Shown in pieces: positions 27,970 through 36,723 of a stretch of DNA of 64,000 nucleotides. Source of the DNA: Natrinema amylolyticus_A (GTDB taxonomy: Archaea > Halobacteriota > Halobacteria > Halobacteriales > Natrialbaceae); assembly GCF_042678045.1 (NCBI RefSeq), contig NZ_JBHUDI010000005.1:424505-488504 (forward strand), in the 5' to 3' direction. Under the pieces are notes generated by a model. That model was given only the letters and a program-made list of their open reading frames with translations, made no database searches and was not told the origin of the DNA. Made by a program: the position numbers and the translations under genes. Position 1 is the stretch's first letter. Each line of letters starts with the position of its first letter.

Positions 27970-28394
27970 ACACTGCAGATCAATATCTCAAAGCGATCTA
28001 TCTGGCTCAGCGAATCGAAGACGGCCCCGCATCGACCGGCACGCTCGCGGATCTGCTCGACGTGAGCCCTGCAAGCGTCAACGAGATGATCGGGAAACTC
28101 CAAGATCGCGAGCTCGTCGAACACGAGAAGTACAAAGGCGCGAGCCTGACCGACGAGGGCCTCGAGCGAGCCCACAACGCCCTCCAGACCTATTGTATCA
28201 TCGAACGGTTCCTCGCGAACGTCCTCGAAGTCGAGGAGTTTCGCGACGAAGCCCGCGCCCTAGAGAGCGTCATCGACGACACTGTCGCGGAGCGGTTGGA
28301 CACGATCATCGACCGCCCCGAGCAGTGTCCCGACTGTTTCGACCCTGAGGCCGATCACTGCGAACTCCTCGAGGTCGGCGGTCGTGCGGATTGA
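27966..28394 (+). CDS. DtxR/SirR-family metal-dependent regulator
   Basis: The 142-residue protein has an N-terminal winged HTH (YLKAIYLAQ, then TLADLLDVSPASVNEMIGKLQDR) as in DtxR, MntR and SirR. A metal-binding/dimerisation domain follows with Cys and His residues (CIIERFL, then CPDCFDPEADHC). It lacks the SH3-like third domain of long DtxR members. Placement after suf and a ferritin-like gene points to iron or manganese homeostasis. A palindromic TTTAGGC-AC-GCCTAAA box at 36672-36687 in this window is the kind of site this family binds. Confidence 0.88.
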   Translation: MNTADQYLKAIYLAQRIEDGPASTGTLADLLDVSPASVNEMIGKLQDRELVEHEKYKGASLTDEGLERAHNALQTYCIIERFLANVLEVEEFRDEARALESVIDDTVAERLDTIIDRPEQCPDCFDPEADHCELLEVGGRAD

Positions 28395-28421
28395 TACTGT
28401 CAGCCGGGATTCGCCACTTTC

Positions 28422-30209
28422 TCACTTGTATTCGGACGGTGAAACTCCGAACCGCACGTAGCGTCGGCCGACGATCGCCGCAGCGACGAGGGCGACGACA
28501 ACGGTAGCGCTGAGCCCGATGGGAAACCGCCAGGCGTCGCCGGACCAATCCGCCTCGAACACGTCCGCGTAGTAGGTCGCGATTTCCTCGCCGTGGAGGA
28601 CGACGAGCACCTCGCGGTTGTTCTCGAGCGAGTTCGCGTTCCAGTTGGCACTACCGACGATCGCTACCTCCCGGTCGATCACGATGCCCTTCGCGTGGAT
28701 CTTCTCGAAGCGATCGGTGTCCGCCACGAGCTGTACCTCGAGCGGAAGATCGTTGTTGGCAGCGAGGCGCTCGAGGTCGGCTGCGAGTCGCTCGTTTTCC
28801 TCGGCGTTGTACCACGTCGATCCGAGCAGGATGCGAACGTCGACGCCGCGCCGCGCTGCGTCGAGGGTCGACTCGAGTAGCGAGACGTCGGGTGCGATAC
28901 TGGGCTGGACGACGAGAATCTCGTCGTCGGCTTCAGCGAGTAGTTCCTGGAGCCGAGGCTCGGCGTTGTCCGGTGCGACCAGTAGTTCGGCGGACTCGAC
29001 GGACACCGTCGTGGGTTCGTGGGCCGTCGGAAACTCGGTGTCGCGCGAGGTGACGATCGGATCCTCGTCGTCGACGAACGAGGCGTTCACACGATAGGCC
29101 GAGCCGGCGGTCGTATCCCAGCCCTCGAAATCGGCCCGGAAGACGCCCGAAAGATCGGTCGCGAGGGCCTCGTCCTCGAGGCGGACTCCCCACCCGCGGC
29201 TACTTTCGCCACCGACGCCAGATGGCTTCCAGTTTTCGGTGGTGACCAGCACACGATCGTCGGCGACGACGTATTTCGGGTGGTGATACCGGTAGCGAGC
29301 ACCGTCGCCACCGATGACCCGGATCTCGACGCTACCGGCCTCGAGCGTCTCAATGACGTCTGCGGTCGGGGCCGGCGTTCCACCGACGGGGCTGGCCTCG
29401 AGGAGGACTTCGACATCGACGCCGCGGTCGGCCGCGTCGACGAGGTCGGCGGCGACTTCCTCGGAGGTGACGGTGTAGCCGGCGAGGAACAGTCGCTCGT
29501 CGGCGGATCGGATCGTCTCCCGTGGGACGGCGGGGCCGTCGGGGAGGACGAACGCCGTCGCATCGTCGACCGCGGTGTGCGAGACGGGACGACAGGTCGC
29601 GTCCCGGGGCCACCACTCGCCGTCGGTGGCGCGAGTCGACGCATCCGAAGTCGCCGTTCGATACCACCGTTCGGCCGTCGGCGCGCGGTCGTACGACACC
29701 GTATCGATCGTCGCCGTCTCGTTTCGAAGGCTGAGGCGATCGCCGTCGTTGGCGAGCTGGAGGTGGCCCTCGAGTGCGAGGACAGGGACGTCGGTCAGCG
29801 TCGCGGTGACGTTCGGGGCCGTGCTCAGGGCGACGCGCCCGGAGACCGTTTCGTTCGGAAGCGACGCCGTCGTGTGGCCGTCCGTGAGCGTCAGGTTCGA
29901 GAGCCGCGTTTCGGATGGCGTTTCGAGGACGACGAACTCACCGACGTTGTCGGCGATCGTGGGGTTCGGGTAGAGGCTGACGATCTGTGGGTCCGTCGGT
30001 GGCTCAGCGGTAGGACGCGCTGTGGACGCTCCAGCGGGGCAAGCGCGGTCAGTCGCGCCGTCGCTACTACTCGGTTCCGTGGCCGCTCGAGCGGCGGGCC
30101 GGTCGCTCACCGCCGTTTCAGTGGCGAACGCGAATCCGACGAGTATCGTTGCGCTGGCGATCAGACAACAGCCGAGCACGGCGACGAGGGCGGCCCGCCG
30201 AGAGGTCAT
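28422..30209 (-). CDS. Secreted phospholipase D-superfamily protein with lamin-tail-like domain
   Basis: This 595-residue protein has an N-terminal signal/anchor helix (7-29), a low-complexity stretch, and then a beta domain at about 72-175 resembling a lamin tail domain. Two PLD catalytic modules follow, with HPK at 310-312 (YHHPKYVVAD) and HAK at 505-507 (KIHAKGIVID). A C-terminal membrane helix at about 563-580 precedes a short basic tail. The second motif is a full HxKx4D with GSANWN downstream; the first has H-x-K with TTENW. It is probably a cell-surface phosphodiesterase or nuclease. It is convergent with the SirR-type gene. Confidence 0.85.
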   Translation of the reverse strand: MTSRRAALVAVLGCCLIASATILVGFAFATETAVSDRPAARAATEPSSSDGATDRACPAGASTARPTAEPPTDPQIVSLYPNPTIADNVGEFVVLETPSETRLSNLTLTDGHTTASLPNETVSGRVALSTAPNVTATLTDVPVLALEGHLQLANDGDRLSLRNETATIDTVSYDRAPTAERWYRTATSDASTRATDGEWWPRDATCRPVSHTAVDDATAFVLPDGPAVPRETIRSADERLFLAGYTVTSEEVAADLVDAADRGVDVEVLLEASPVGGTPAPTADVIETLEAGSVEIRVIGGDGARYRYHHPKYVVADDRVLVTTENWKPSGVGGESSRGWGVRLEDEALATDLSGVFRADFEGWDTTAGSAYRVNASFVDDEDPIVTSRDTEFPTAHEPTTVSVESAELLVAPDNAEPRLQELLAEADDEILVVQPSIAPDVSLLESTLDAARRGVDVRILLGSTWYNAEENERLAADLERLAANNDLPLEVQLVADTDRFEKIHAKGIVIDREVAIVGSANWNANSLENNREVLVVLHGEEIATYYADVFEADWSGDAWRFPIGLSATVVVALVAAAIVGRRYVRFGVSPSEYK

Positions 30210-30311
30210 CGCCCGGTTTGGGCGCGCGTCCGTACTTAAAGTCTCGGAGGCCGGACCTGCTCAGCGCTGTGTGCGTCGAATGCGAATCGAAGAACGAACG
30301 TCGTCTCGTGG

Positions 30312-31655
30312 TCAGGCTGCGGGCTCGAGATCGACGCGTTCGGCTTCGGCCTGCACCAGGTAGGCGCGGTCGTCGTCGTAGTCGGCGACGACCTCGAGGG
30401 CGTCCTGGGTACCGATCTGGCGGAGTGCCCACGCCGCGCTGGCGCGGACGCGGTCGGCCTCGTCGTCTTCGAGGACGTCCGCGAGCGGCTCGATGGCGCG
30501 GGTGTCGCCGATCAGGCCGAGCGCGCGGGCGGCCCAGCTACGGACGTCGGCCTCGTCGGCGACGAGTTGCTGGGCGATCGGCTCGACGGCGTCTTCGGTG
30601 CCGATCTCCCCGAGGGCGCGGAACGCGGGCTGCTGGAGGTTCGGGTTGGAGTCGACGTAATCGAGGAGCGTGTCGACGACCTCCTCGTCGTCGACGCCGA
30701 TCTTGCCGAGGATGGCCATCGCAGCCTCGTCACGGCGGTTTGCCTTCTGGAGCATCGGGTCGATGGCTTCCTCGGGCCCCATCCGTTCTAAGGCCTCCAT
30801 ACAGTGTTCCTCCATGAAGTCGGAGTCGAAGGTCTCGAGCGCGAGAAGGATCTGATCGACGTTGCCGCGCTTTTCGTGGACCTTGAGCGCGTGCCACTCC
30901 GGCGGGTAGTCTTTGACGTGGTCGAGTACGTCGTAGTAGCCCTCGCGACGGAGCTGTTCGCGGACCTCGAGGTCCGACCACTCGGTCGCGTCGTCGATGT
31001 CGCTCTGGAGAGCGTCGGTCGACTCGAGGAGCCCGGCGATCGTCTCCGCGTCGTCGTCGGCATCGAGGGCTGCGGCCTCGACTGCGTCGGTCGCATCGTC
31101 GAGGGTCGCGTCGAGTTGGGCCGACACGTCGTCGCCCTCGTCGACCAGCGTGACCGAACTGTCGAGCAGGCCGTTGAGGTCGTCGAGGAAGTCCTCGACC
31201 GCCTCGATCAGTTCGGCGTTGCCCTCCTCGGTCCAGCGGGTGCTCGTGATCGTGCCGCTGGCGCTGTCGATCTCGCCCACGACGTCTTCGCCGTAGGGTC
31301 CGCGCTGGTCTTCGAGATCGGACTCGAGATCCGAGAGATCACTCTCGATCTCGTCGTACGTCTCCTGTAGTTCCTCTTCGGGTGCGGGCTCTTCGTCTTC
31401 CTCCTCGTCCTCGTCGGTCTCGGGCGGTTCGGGAACCTCGACGCTCTCGAGTTCGTCTCGGAACGAGTCGAGATCCGCCTCGACGACGTCGAGGTCGTCT
31501 TCGGTCTCGGCCGCTTCGAGGTCCGCATCGAGTTCCTCGAGGTCGTCGGCAAGCGCCGTGAGTCGCTCGTCGATGGCCTCGAGATCGACCGACTCCTCCT
31601 CGTCCGGTTCGGCTTCGGCGGCCGCGTCGTCACCGTTTGCCTCGTCCTCGCTCAT
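30312..31655 (-). CDS. HEAT-repeat protein with acidic coiled-coil N-terminus
   Basis: This is a 447-residue protein. Residues 1 to about 110 are extremely acidic and helical, and about 110-240 form further helices with charged linkers. From about 250 there are HEAT/PBS-lyase-type repeats, clearest at the C-terminus: QPAFRALGEIGTEDAVEPI, RSWAARALGLIGDTRAIEPL and RASAAWALRQIGTQDALEVV. Such repeats form protein-binding solenoids. The partner is unknown. It may share transcription with the archaetidylserine synthase gene upstream. Confidence 0.85.
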   Translation of the reverse strand: MSEDEANGDDAAAEAEPDEEESVDLEAIDERLTALADDLEELDADLEAAETEDDLDVVEADLDSFRDELESVEVPEPPETDEDEEEDEEPAPEEELQETYDEIESDLSDLESDLEDQRGPYGEDVVGEIDSASGTITSTRWTEEGNAELIEAVEDFLDDLNGLLDSSVTLVDEGDDVSAQLDATLDDATDAVEAAALDADDDAETIAGLLESTDALQSDIDDATEWSDLEVREQLRREGYYDVLDHVKDYPPEWHALKVHEKRGNVDQILLALETFDSDFMEEHCMEALERMGPEEAIDPMLQKANRRDEAAMAILGKIGVDDEEVVDTLLDYVDSNPNLQQPAFRALGEIGTEDAVEPIAQQLVADEADVRSWAARALGLIGDTRAIEPLADVLEDDEADRVRASAAWALRQIGTQDALEVVADYDDDRAYLVQAEAERVDLEPAA

Positions 31656-31721
31656 CGTACCACCCGGGGACGACGCCGACGCGTGACAGTGTGCATACCC
31701 GACAGTCGTGTCAGCACGGTC

Positions 31722-32453
31722 CTAAGCGTTTCCATGCACGTCGACGTCCGTCTCCGACGATCGCTCCGTTTCGCCCCAGTAGAACCAGGGACTGAGCGTC
31801 ATGTACGCCAGCCCGAGCGTCAGCAGCGCGTACGGAAACGTCCGCCCGGCGAGGGTCGGCACGAGGATCGCGAGCACGTGGACGACACCCATGATCGCGG
31901 CGTCTCGAGCCAGCAGGTCGGGATACTCGATCCGTGAGACCATCAGGTAACAGAACGCGGCGGTGACCGCGAGAACGAGTTCGGGCTGGGTTTCGCCCGC
32001 GAGGATCGCTGCGCCGAGGACCGTCGCGGCCAGCGTCGTCTGGACGCCTTCGGTGTGGCTGCCGGCAACGTCGTAGGCAGTGTACATCCCGAGTCGGGTG
32101 ACGGCCATCGCGACGAACAGCGCACAGATGCCAGTCACAACCAGAAGTTCGGCGGTGATCGCGTCGAATCCGATCTCGAGGCCGGTCGTAACGACGGTAA
32201 AGGAGAGGACGGCGGGAGCGACGGCGAAGGAGGCGACGTCGGCGAGCGAGTCGAGATAGGGGCCGGCGTCGGTGCCACCGTAGCGGCGCGCGAGGATGCC
32301 GTCGAGGCCGTCCGCGACCGCCGCGAGCAGGATCAGCCGGGCGGCGAGATCGATGTCGACGGCTGCAACGACGACCGCGACGAACCCCAGCGCGGCGTTG
32401 GCGATCGTCACCGCGTCGGCGACGCCCAGTCGACCGACGAACCGGGGGAGCAT
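31722..32453 (-). CDS. pssA: CDP-alcohol phosphatidyltransferase, archaetidylserine synthase-like
   Basis: This is a 243-residue membrane enzyme. The family motif DGxxARx7GxxxDxxxD is intact (DGILAR ... GPYLDSLAD, near residues 50-72). Several hydrophobic helices follow. In haloarchaea, close relatives make archaetidylserine, which feeds the lipid used by archaeosortase-dependent anchoring of surface proteins. Assignment to PssA rather than an archaetidylinositol-phosphate or glycerol enzyme is from overall resemblance. It is divergent from the halocyanin gene. Confidence 0.82.
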   Translation of the reverse strand: MLPRFVGRLGVADAVTIANAALGFVAVVVAAVDIDLAARLILLAAVADGLDGILARRYGGTDAGPYLDSLADVASFAVAPAVLSFTVVTTGLEIGFDAITAELLVVTGICALFVAMAVTRLGMYTAYDVAGSHTEGVQTTLAATVLGAAILAGETQPELVLAVTAAFCYLMVSRIEYPDLLARDAAIMGVVHVLAILVPTLAGRTFPYALLTLGLAYMTLSPWFYWGETERSSETDVDVHGNA

Positions 32454-32559
32454 ATGGGCCGATTCGACGGGGAGGTACCTTACGTGTTTTCGTTTCCACG
32501 GGGCTGCTTTCGAGAACTGAACCGGGGCGGTTATACGGCAACTCTTCTAACGATGGGAT

Positions 32560-32997
32560 ATGCACCGGCGTGTCTACCTCGCTGCCGTCGGGACCGCCGT
32601 CTCGGCTGGGCTGGCAGGGTGTTCGTCTGCGATCAGTACCGGTGGAGATGGCCCCTGTGCCGGCGAGGACTGTCACATCGGTATGAACCGCACCGAGTTC
32701 CTCCCTGACGTCTACGAGATCTCCGTCGGCGATACCGTCGTCTGGAAGAACACGAGCGAGGCCGACCACACCGTCACCGCCTACGACGACCGGATCCCGG
32801 ACGAGGCTTCCTTCTTCGCCACCGGTGGGTTCGAGGATCAGGAATCGGCACGCCACGCCTGGCAGGGCCAACGCGGCGGCCGTCTCGGCCCACGCGAGAC
32901 GTTCGAACACACGTTCGACGTTCCGGGCACCTACGAGTACTTCTGTATCCCACACGAACGCGCGGAGATGTTCGGCGAGATCATCGTCTCCGAGTGA
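32560..32997 (+). CDS. Halocyanin-like cupredoxin lipoprotein
   Basis: This 145-residue blue-copper protein is exported and lipid-anchored. The N-terminus MHRR plus a hydrophobic stretch ends in the lipobox LAGC (Cys21). Copper ligands are inferred as His70 (DHTV), Cys129 and His132 (FCIPHE) and Met137. Such proteins shuttle electrons at the outer face of the membrane. A TTATAC element about 30 nt upstream (near 32532) fits a short-leader promoter. No respiratory complex genes are adjacent. Confidence 0.92.
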   Translation: MHRRVYLAAVGTAVSAGLAGCSSAISTGGDGPCAGEDCHIGMNRTEFLPDVYEISVGDTVVWKNTSEADHTVTAYDDRIPDEASFFATGGFEDQESARHAWQGQRGGRLGPRETFEHTFDVPGTYEYFCIPHERAEMFGEIIVSE

Positions 32998-33124
32998 CGA
33001 CACCACGCCGGTTCGATTCGTCGATCGACACGTAATTTTCGGCCGCATCCGTGCTCGAGCCGTCGGCTCCTAACTGCTGCGAGCTGCGAAAAAGGATCGA
33101 AAACGTGAGTATCGACTGCCCGTT

Positions 33125-33766
33125 TCAGTCGTCCGCAGCGACGTCGTCTTCGTCGACGTCGACGGCGGTCGCTTCCTCTTCGGCGACTTCCTCGGGGTGG
33201 GCCTCGAGGGTCGTCTTCTGGATCTCGACGCGGCGCAGCGGGTAGATCGTCTTGGCCTCGCCGTAGATGGCGGAGGAGAGACGACCTTCGACGACGCTGT
33301 CGATGAGTTCCTCGAAGGAGCGCTCCTCGGCAGCGTCTTCGATCATCTGAACCATCTGTTCGCGGATGGCCTTCTCCTGGCTCGCGTCGGCCTTCTTGGT
33401 CGTGAAGGCGACGGGCTGGATCTGGACGCGGTAGTCGTCCGTCGTGAGGACGGTGACGTAGGCCTCGATCTTCGAGGCTCCACGGCGGACCAGCGAGCGC
33501 AGGTAGTCACGGGTCAGGGAGTGTTCCTTGAACTCCGTGTAGGCGCTGTCGCTGCCGACGTCGGTGATCTTGAAGGTCAGCTTCGTGTTGTTCTCGCTGG
33601 CGTTGTTGTTGAGTTCGCCGAGCGTCGTTTCGATGGTTCGGTCGTAGACCTTTTCCGGTTCGTCTGCGGGGGTCTCGCCGAGTTCCTGGCGGTCGAACTG
33701 CTCCGGTGCCAGGACGGTGTACCACCGCTTCTCCTGTTTCGCGCGTGAAACTGATCGTTCACTCAT
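33125..33766 (-). CDS. rps3ae: 30S ribosomal protein eS1 (S3Ae)
   Basis: The 213-residue small-subunit protein is specific to archaea and eukaryotes. Typical segments include EKRWYTVLAPEQFDRQELGET near the N-terminus and SLTRDYLRSLVRRGASKIEAYVTV. The C-terminal tail is acidic. It is the last gene in the rps15 / RecJ-like / pcc1 / rps3ae operon and overlaps pcc1 by 4 nt. Confidence 0.96.
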   Translation of the reverse strand: MSERSVSRAKQEKRWYTVLAPEQFDRQELGETPADEPEKVYDRTIETTLGELNNNASENNTKLTFKITDVGSDSAYTEFKEHSLTRDYLRSLVRRGASKIEAYVTVLTTDDYRVQIQPVAFTTKKADASQEKAIREQMVQMIEDAAEERSFEELIDSVVEGRLSSAIYGEAKTIYPLRRVEIQKTTLEAHPEEVAEEEATAVDVDEDDVAADD

Positions 33767-34068
33767 TGTGTATCGTGTGTTGAGTCGCTATCGGGGTCGG
33801 ACACAGCTCCCGTGTCCGTCGGTTGGTCGCCCTGTACGGTCCGTGCCTGTGAAACGACGCCGATCGCGACCTCGAGGTTGGCGACGTAGTCGTCGACCGT
33901 CGACTGCAGGCCGCTGGTCGTCTCGCGTTCGATGTGCGTGACGATCGTCGCTGTTTCTCCATCGCGTTCGACGGTCGTTTCCATCTCGTCGGTGTTGTCC
34001 GGGCGAAGCGCCCGTGCGACGACCGTCGCGTCGTCGTGGTCGGTCCGAATCGTCGCGTGCCGACTCAT
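33763..34068 (-). CDS. pcc1: KEOPS complex subunit Pcc1
   Basis: The 101-residue protein is the small dimerising subunit of the KEOPS complex, which makes t6A37 in tRNAs. The fold signature is visible in ALRPDNTDEMETTVERDG near the N-terminus and the helix ERETTSGLQSTVDDYVANLEVA. The last 25 residues are an acidic, disordered tail. It overlaps both neighbours by 4 nt, and the same pairing with rps3ae is common in archaea. Confidence 0.92.
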   Translation of the reverse strand: MSRHATIRTDHDDATVVARALRPDNTDEMETTVERDGETATIVTHIERETTSGLQSTVDDYVANLEVAIGVVSQARTVQGDQPTDTGAVSDPDSDSTHDTQ

Positions 34069-35306
34069 AGGAGTTCCCTCACTGCCGCGATGATCGTCGC
34101 GTCGTCCACGTCGGGGTTGAATCGCAGGTAGCCACGCCGCCGGCTGCCGTCGTATTCGATGTCGGCTTCGGGCGCTCGATCCGCGAGTTCGCGGGCGACC
34201 GCCTCGACGGTCGCGCCGAGGTGGTCTGCCTCGCGGGTCGCGATCGCCGCCTCGCCGGTTCCATCATCGGACTGCGTCCGATTGCTCGAGGGACTTTGTC
34301 CCTCACTGATAGCGAGGACGGCCGGCTCCGGCGACCGATAGGCCGCTCCGAGCCGTGCGACCGCGTCGACGGGGCCGTCGTCGATACCAACGACGAACAG
34401 CCCGTCGTAGCGGCCAGTCGAGGCCGTCTCGAGCGCGTCGTGTGCGCGGCGGCCGTACTCGCGCCAGGCGGCAAGTGCCGGCTCACGGACGTCGTGGCCC
34501 ATCGCGAGCGCGACGCCCGTGCCGGGTTCCGCGCTGGCCGTCGCCGCGAGCACATCGGCGAAGCCACCGAGCGTCGCGAACGGTCCGTCTGGCGTCGCGT
34601 AGGGTCGCAAGGCCCGACCGATCGTCTCTGCGGCGGCGTCAGCTTCGTCGTCGGCACCGACGACGTCGATTGCGACCAGCGAGCCGATCGCCCGGTGGTC
34701 GTCCGCGCTGAAGTCGGTGGAATCACTGTCGACGGCGTCGGCGAGCGCCTCGCGGGTCGCGTCCCGGTCGCCCGACCACGGCGCGTGGAGTCGGGTCGAG
34801 TGTGCGAGCCCGTCGATCGGGTCGGCGGTCGGGATCGCGACGCCCGGTCGCTGCTCGAGCAGGCCCTGCTCGCGTGCCGTCTCGAGGAGCCACTCGCTTT
34901 CGCCCGCGCCGGGGTCGCCGCCGCTTGCGACGACGCCGGCGAGTGCGACGACCGGGTCCGGCGTCACGTCGAGTTCGCGGACGAGATCGACTGCCACGAG
35001 GGTCGCCGGCCGATCGGCCGTAGCGAGTTCGACGACGTCGTTCGCGTCGGAAGCCGCGTCAGCGGTGCCGACGACGACGGTCACGTCGTCCTCGTGTGTC
35101 GGTGTGTGAACTCGGTCGGATCGCGCCGCGACGGTGCGCGCGACGGTTACCTGAAACGGCGTCTCCGTCGCCTCGAGCGCGCTCGCGACGAGCCCGCTGG
35201 CGGCGAGTGCGTCACCACTGGCGCGGGCGATCAGCCGAACGAAGCCGGCGCTCTCGAGCGTGCTCGCGGCGGACGCCGGCTCGACGGATCGACCCTCGGT
35301 GGACAT
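34065..35306 (-). CDS. RecJ/DHH-family protein with degenerate active site (Cdc45/GAN-like)
   Basis: This 413-residue protein has RecJ-like architecture. The N-terminal strand-helix FVRLIARASGDALAASGLVA sits where RecJ has HxDxDG. A strand VAVDLVREL sits where DHH is expected. A C-terminal DHHA1-like unit ends in RRRGYLRFNPDVDDATII. The metal-binding His/Asp residues are mostly missing, so nuclease activity is unlikely. In euryarchaea a RecJ-family gene often lies beside rps15, and relatives act as Cdc45-like replisome partners with GINS. It lies 6 nt after rps15 and overlaps pcc1 by 4 nt. Confidence 0.78.
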   Translation of the reverse strand: MSTEGRSVEPASAASTLESAGFVRLIARASGDALAASGLVASALEATETPFQVTVARTVAARSDRVHTPTHEDDVTVVVGTADAASDANDVVELATADRPATLVAVDLVRELDVTPDPVVALAGVVASGGDPGAGESEWLLETAREQGLLEQRPGVAIPTADPIDGLAHSTRLHAPWSGDRDATREALADAVDSDSTDFSADDHRAIGSLVAIDVVGADDEADAAAETIGRALRPYATPDGPFATLGGFADVLAATASAEPGTGVALAMGHDVREPALAAWREYGRRAHDALETASTGRYDGLFVVGIDDGPVDAVARLGAAYRSPEPAVLAISEGQSPSSNRTQSDDGTGEAAIATREADHLGATVEAVARELADRAPEADIEYDGSRRRGYLRFNPDVDDATIIAAVRELL

Positions 35307-35312
35307 TCGGTG

Positions 35313-35783
35313 TTACTCGTTCTCGAGGAGCTCGACTGCGACGTCGTAGGAGTACGTGAAGTCGGGCTCGAGTTCGTCGCCGCGGTAGTAGTCGACCAGG
35401 CGGCGAACCTTCGCTTCGGTGTTCTGCAGGGCGCGCTTGTTCTGGTAGTCCTGCTGGTTCTCGCGGACGTGCTCGCGCAGACGCACGGCACGCTCCATCA
35501 GGTTCCGGAGGTCCTCGGGGATGTCGGACGTAGCGTCGTTTTCCTCGAGGATCTCGGTGACTTTCTTCCCGGTCGCCAGCTTGACGTCCGGGACGGGCGT
35601 GCCGGTGACACCTTCGTCACGCAGCTTCATCCCGATCTGGCTGGGATCGTAGCCCTGCTCTGCCAGTTCGACGACCCGAGATTCGATGTCTTCGGGGTCG
35701 ACGTCGCTCCACTCCGGCGGTTCGTCTGCCGACGGCTTGTCCGAACCGGACGAGCCGCGACGGCGGGTGTGCATTCGTGCCAT
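35313..35783 (-). CDS. rps15: 30S ribosomal protein uS15
   Basis: This is a 156-residue archaeal-type S15. The N-terminal extension starts MARMHTRRRGSSGS, followed by the S15 core (PEDLRNLMERAVRLREHVRENQQDYQNKRALQNTEAKVRRLVDYY). I chose the ATG at 35783; upstream in-frame codons lie in a long leader without ribosomal features. It is first in the operon with the RecJ-like gene, pcc1 and rps3ae. Confidence 0.95.
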   Translation of the reverse strand: MARMHTRRRGSSGSDKPSADEPPEWSDVDPEDIESRVVELAEQGYDPSQIGMKLRDEGVTGTPVPDVKLATGKKVTEILEENDATSDIPEDLRNLMERAVRLREHVRENQQDYQNKRALQNTEAKVRRLVDYYRGDELEPDFTYSYDVAVELLENE

Positions 35784-36124
35784 TGTTTGAGGATAGGAAT
35801 CGCACTGACCGCTCGTGTTCGCTGTCGAGCGCGCACGCGCCTCGAGCGGCGTCGTGTCCGCCGACAGCAGCCGGCTCTCGCCGTGCACTTCCGCAATCCC
35901 AAGCCACCCGGAAAAGGGGGTGACAGAGTCGGATTTGCGGCCGTGCGCTTCCCACCGTCCGTACCGCCGTCGAAGACTAAAGGGTTTCTACTCTCTCCGG
36001 CGTCGACACAGACATCACGTACTCGCCGGTAGCTTGGCCGAACAGACGATCTCGATGTGTCTCCGGAGACGTGTTCTCCGTGCGTTACGTTCATACTGCG
36101 CGAGACCGAAGGAACACGTACGGA
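35784..36124. other. Divergent intergenic region, possible long rps15 leader
   Basis: Some 341 bp separate rps15 from the divergent DUF5793-like gene. On the minus strand the most TATA-like stretch (CCCTTTAGTC, near 35976-35985) is about 190 nt from the rps15 start, so the ribosomal mRNA may have a long leader. No clear ORF with haloarchaeal composition and no RNA gene was seen. Confidence 0.35.
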
Positions 36125-36592
36125 ATGAGGCGCGAGCACTTCACGTTAGATGTCACCAATATCGACTGGGCCGAGACCGACGGCGAGCCGAAAAAGCCCT
36201 CGGTAGCGATCGACTTCACCGGCCCGGAAGCGATGCTTCGCGAGCGCCTGACTGGTCCCGACGGCGACGTTCTCGAGGCGAGCGAAACGGACGCAGCCCT
36301 CCGGCTACAGGGACCGCTCGAGGACGACACTGAGGGGGTAGTGAGCGTGACTAACCGCATCACCGGCGAGTTCATCCTCGAACTCAACGAAGACGCCGGT
36401 GACGTCTTGCAGTTCATCCGAGCCGCACGGCGCTACGGCGAGACCGACGGCGACGAGGGCCAGTATCGCGTCGAGATCACACTCGACGGCGAGCCGTTCG
36501 TCAGCTACGACAAACGGACGTTTCTGGTCTACGACGACGAGGGCAGTCTCCTTCGGCAACACAGCCTGATCCCCAGCGGCGTCGAACTCTGA
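36125..36592 (+). CDS. Conserved haloarchaeal protein (DUF5793-like)
   Basis: This 155-residue acidic protein has beta-strand-rich segments (RREHFTLDVTNIDW, VAIDFTGPEAMLRERL, AALRLQGPLED) and a C-terminal VSYDKRTFLVYDDEGSLLRQHSLIPSGVEL. It is recognised from memory as a haloarchaea-restricted domain family. The start is the ATG at 36125. The function is unknown; no enzyme motif is seen. Confidence 0.75.
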   Translation: MRREHFTLDVTNIDWAETDGEPKKPSVAIDFTGPEAMLRERLTGPDGDVLEASETDAALRLQGPLEDDTEGVVSVTNRITGEFILELNEDAGDVLQFIRAARRYGETDGDEGQYRVEITLDGEPFVSYDKRTFLVYDDEGSLLRQHSLIPSGVEL

Positions 36593-36671
36593 CCGAGGGC
36601 GGGATCGGCCGTCTCCTCTCGTCTGACTGGCTGTTTCCACTGTTTGGCAGTGAACCGGCAATTATAAGTGA

Positions 36672-36687
36672 TTTAGGCACGCCTAAA
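36672..36687. promoter_or_regulatory. DtxR/Idr-type metal-regulator box
   Basis: TTTAGGC-AC-GCCTAAA is a perfect 7+7 palindrome with a 2-nt spacer. It starts right after a TATA element (ATTATAAG, 36661-36668) and precedes the ABC ATPase gene. TTAGG...CCTAA half sites are typical of iron-dependent DtxR/IdeR-type repressors, so this is probably an iron-responsive operator. Confidence 0.72.
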
Positions 36688-36723
36688 TGGAATGTGCGCC
36701 GGCAGCTGCCGGGGGGTCGAGAC

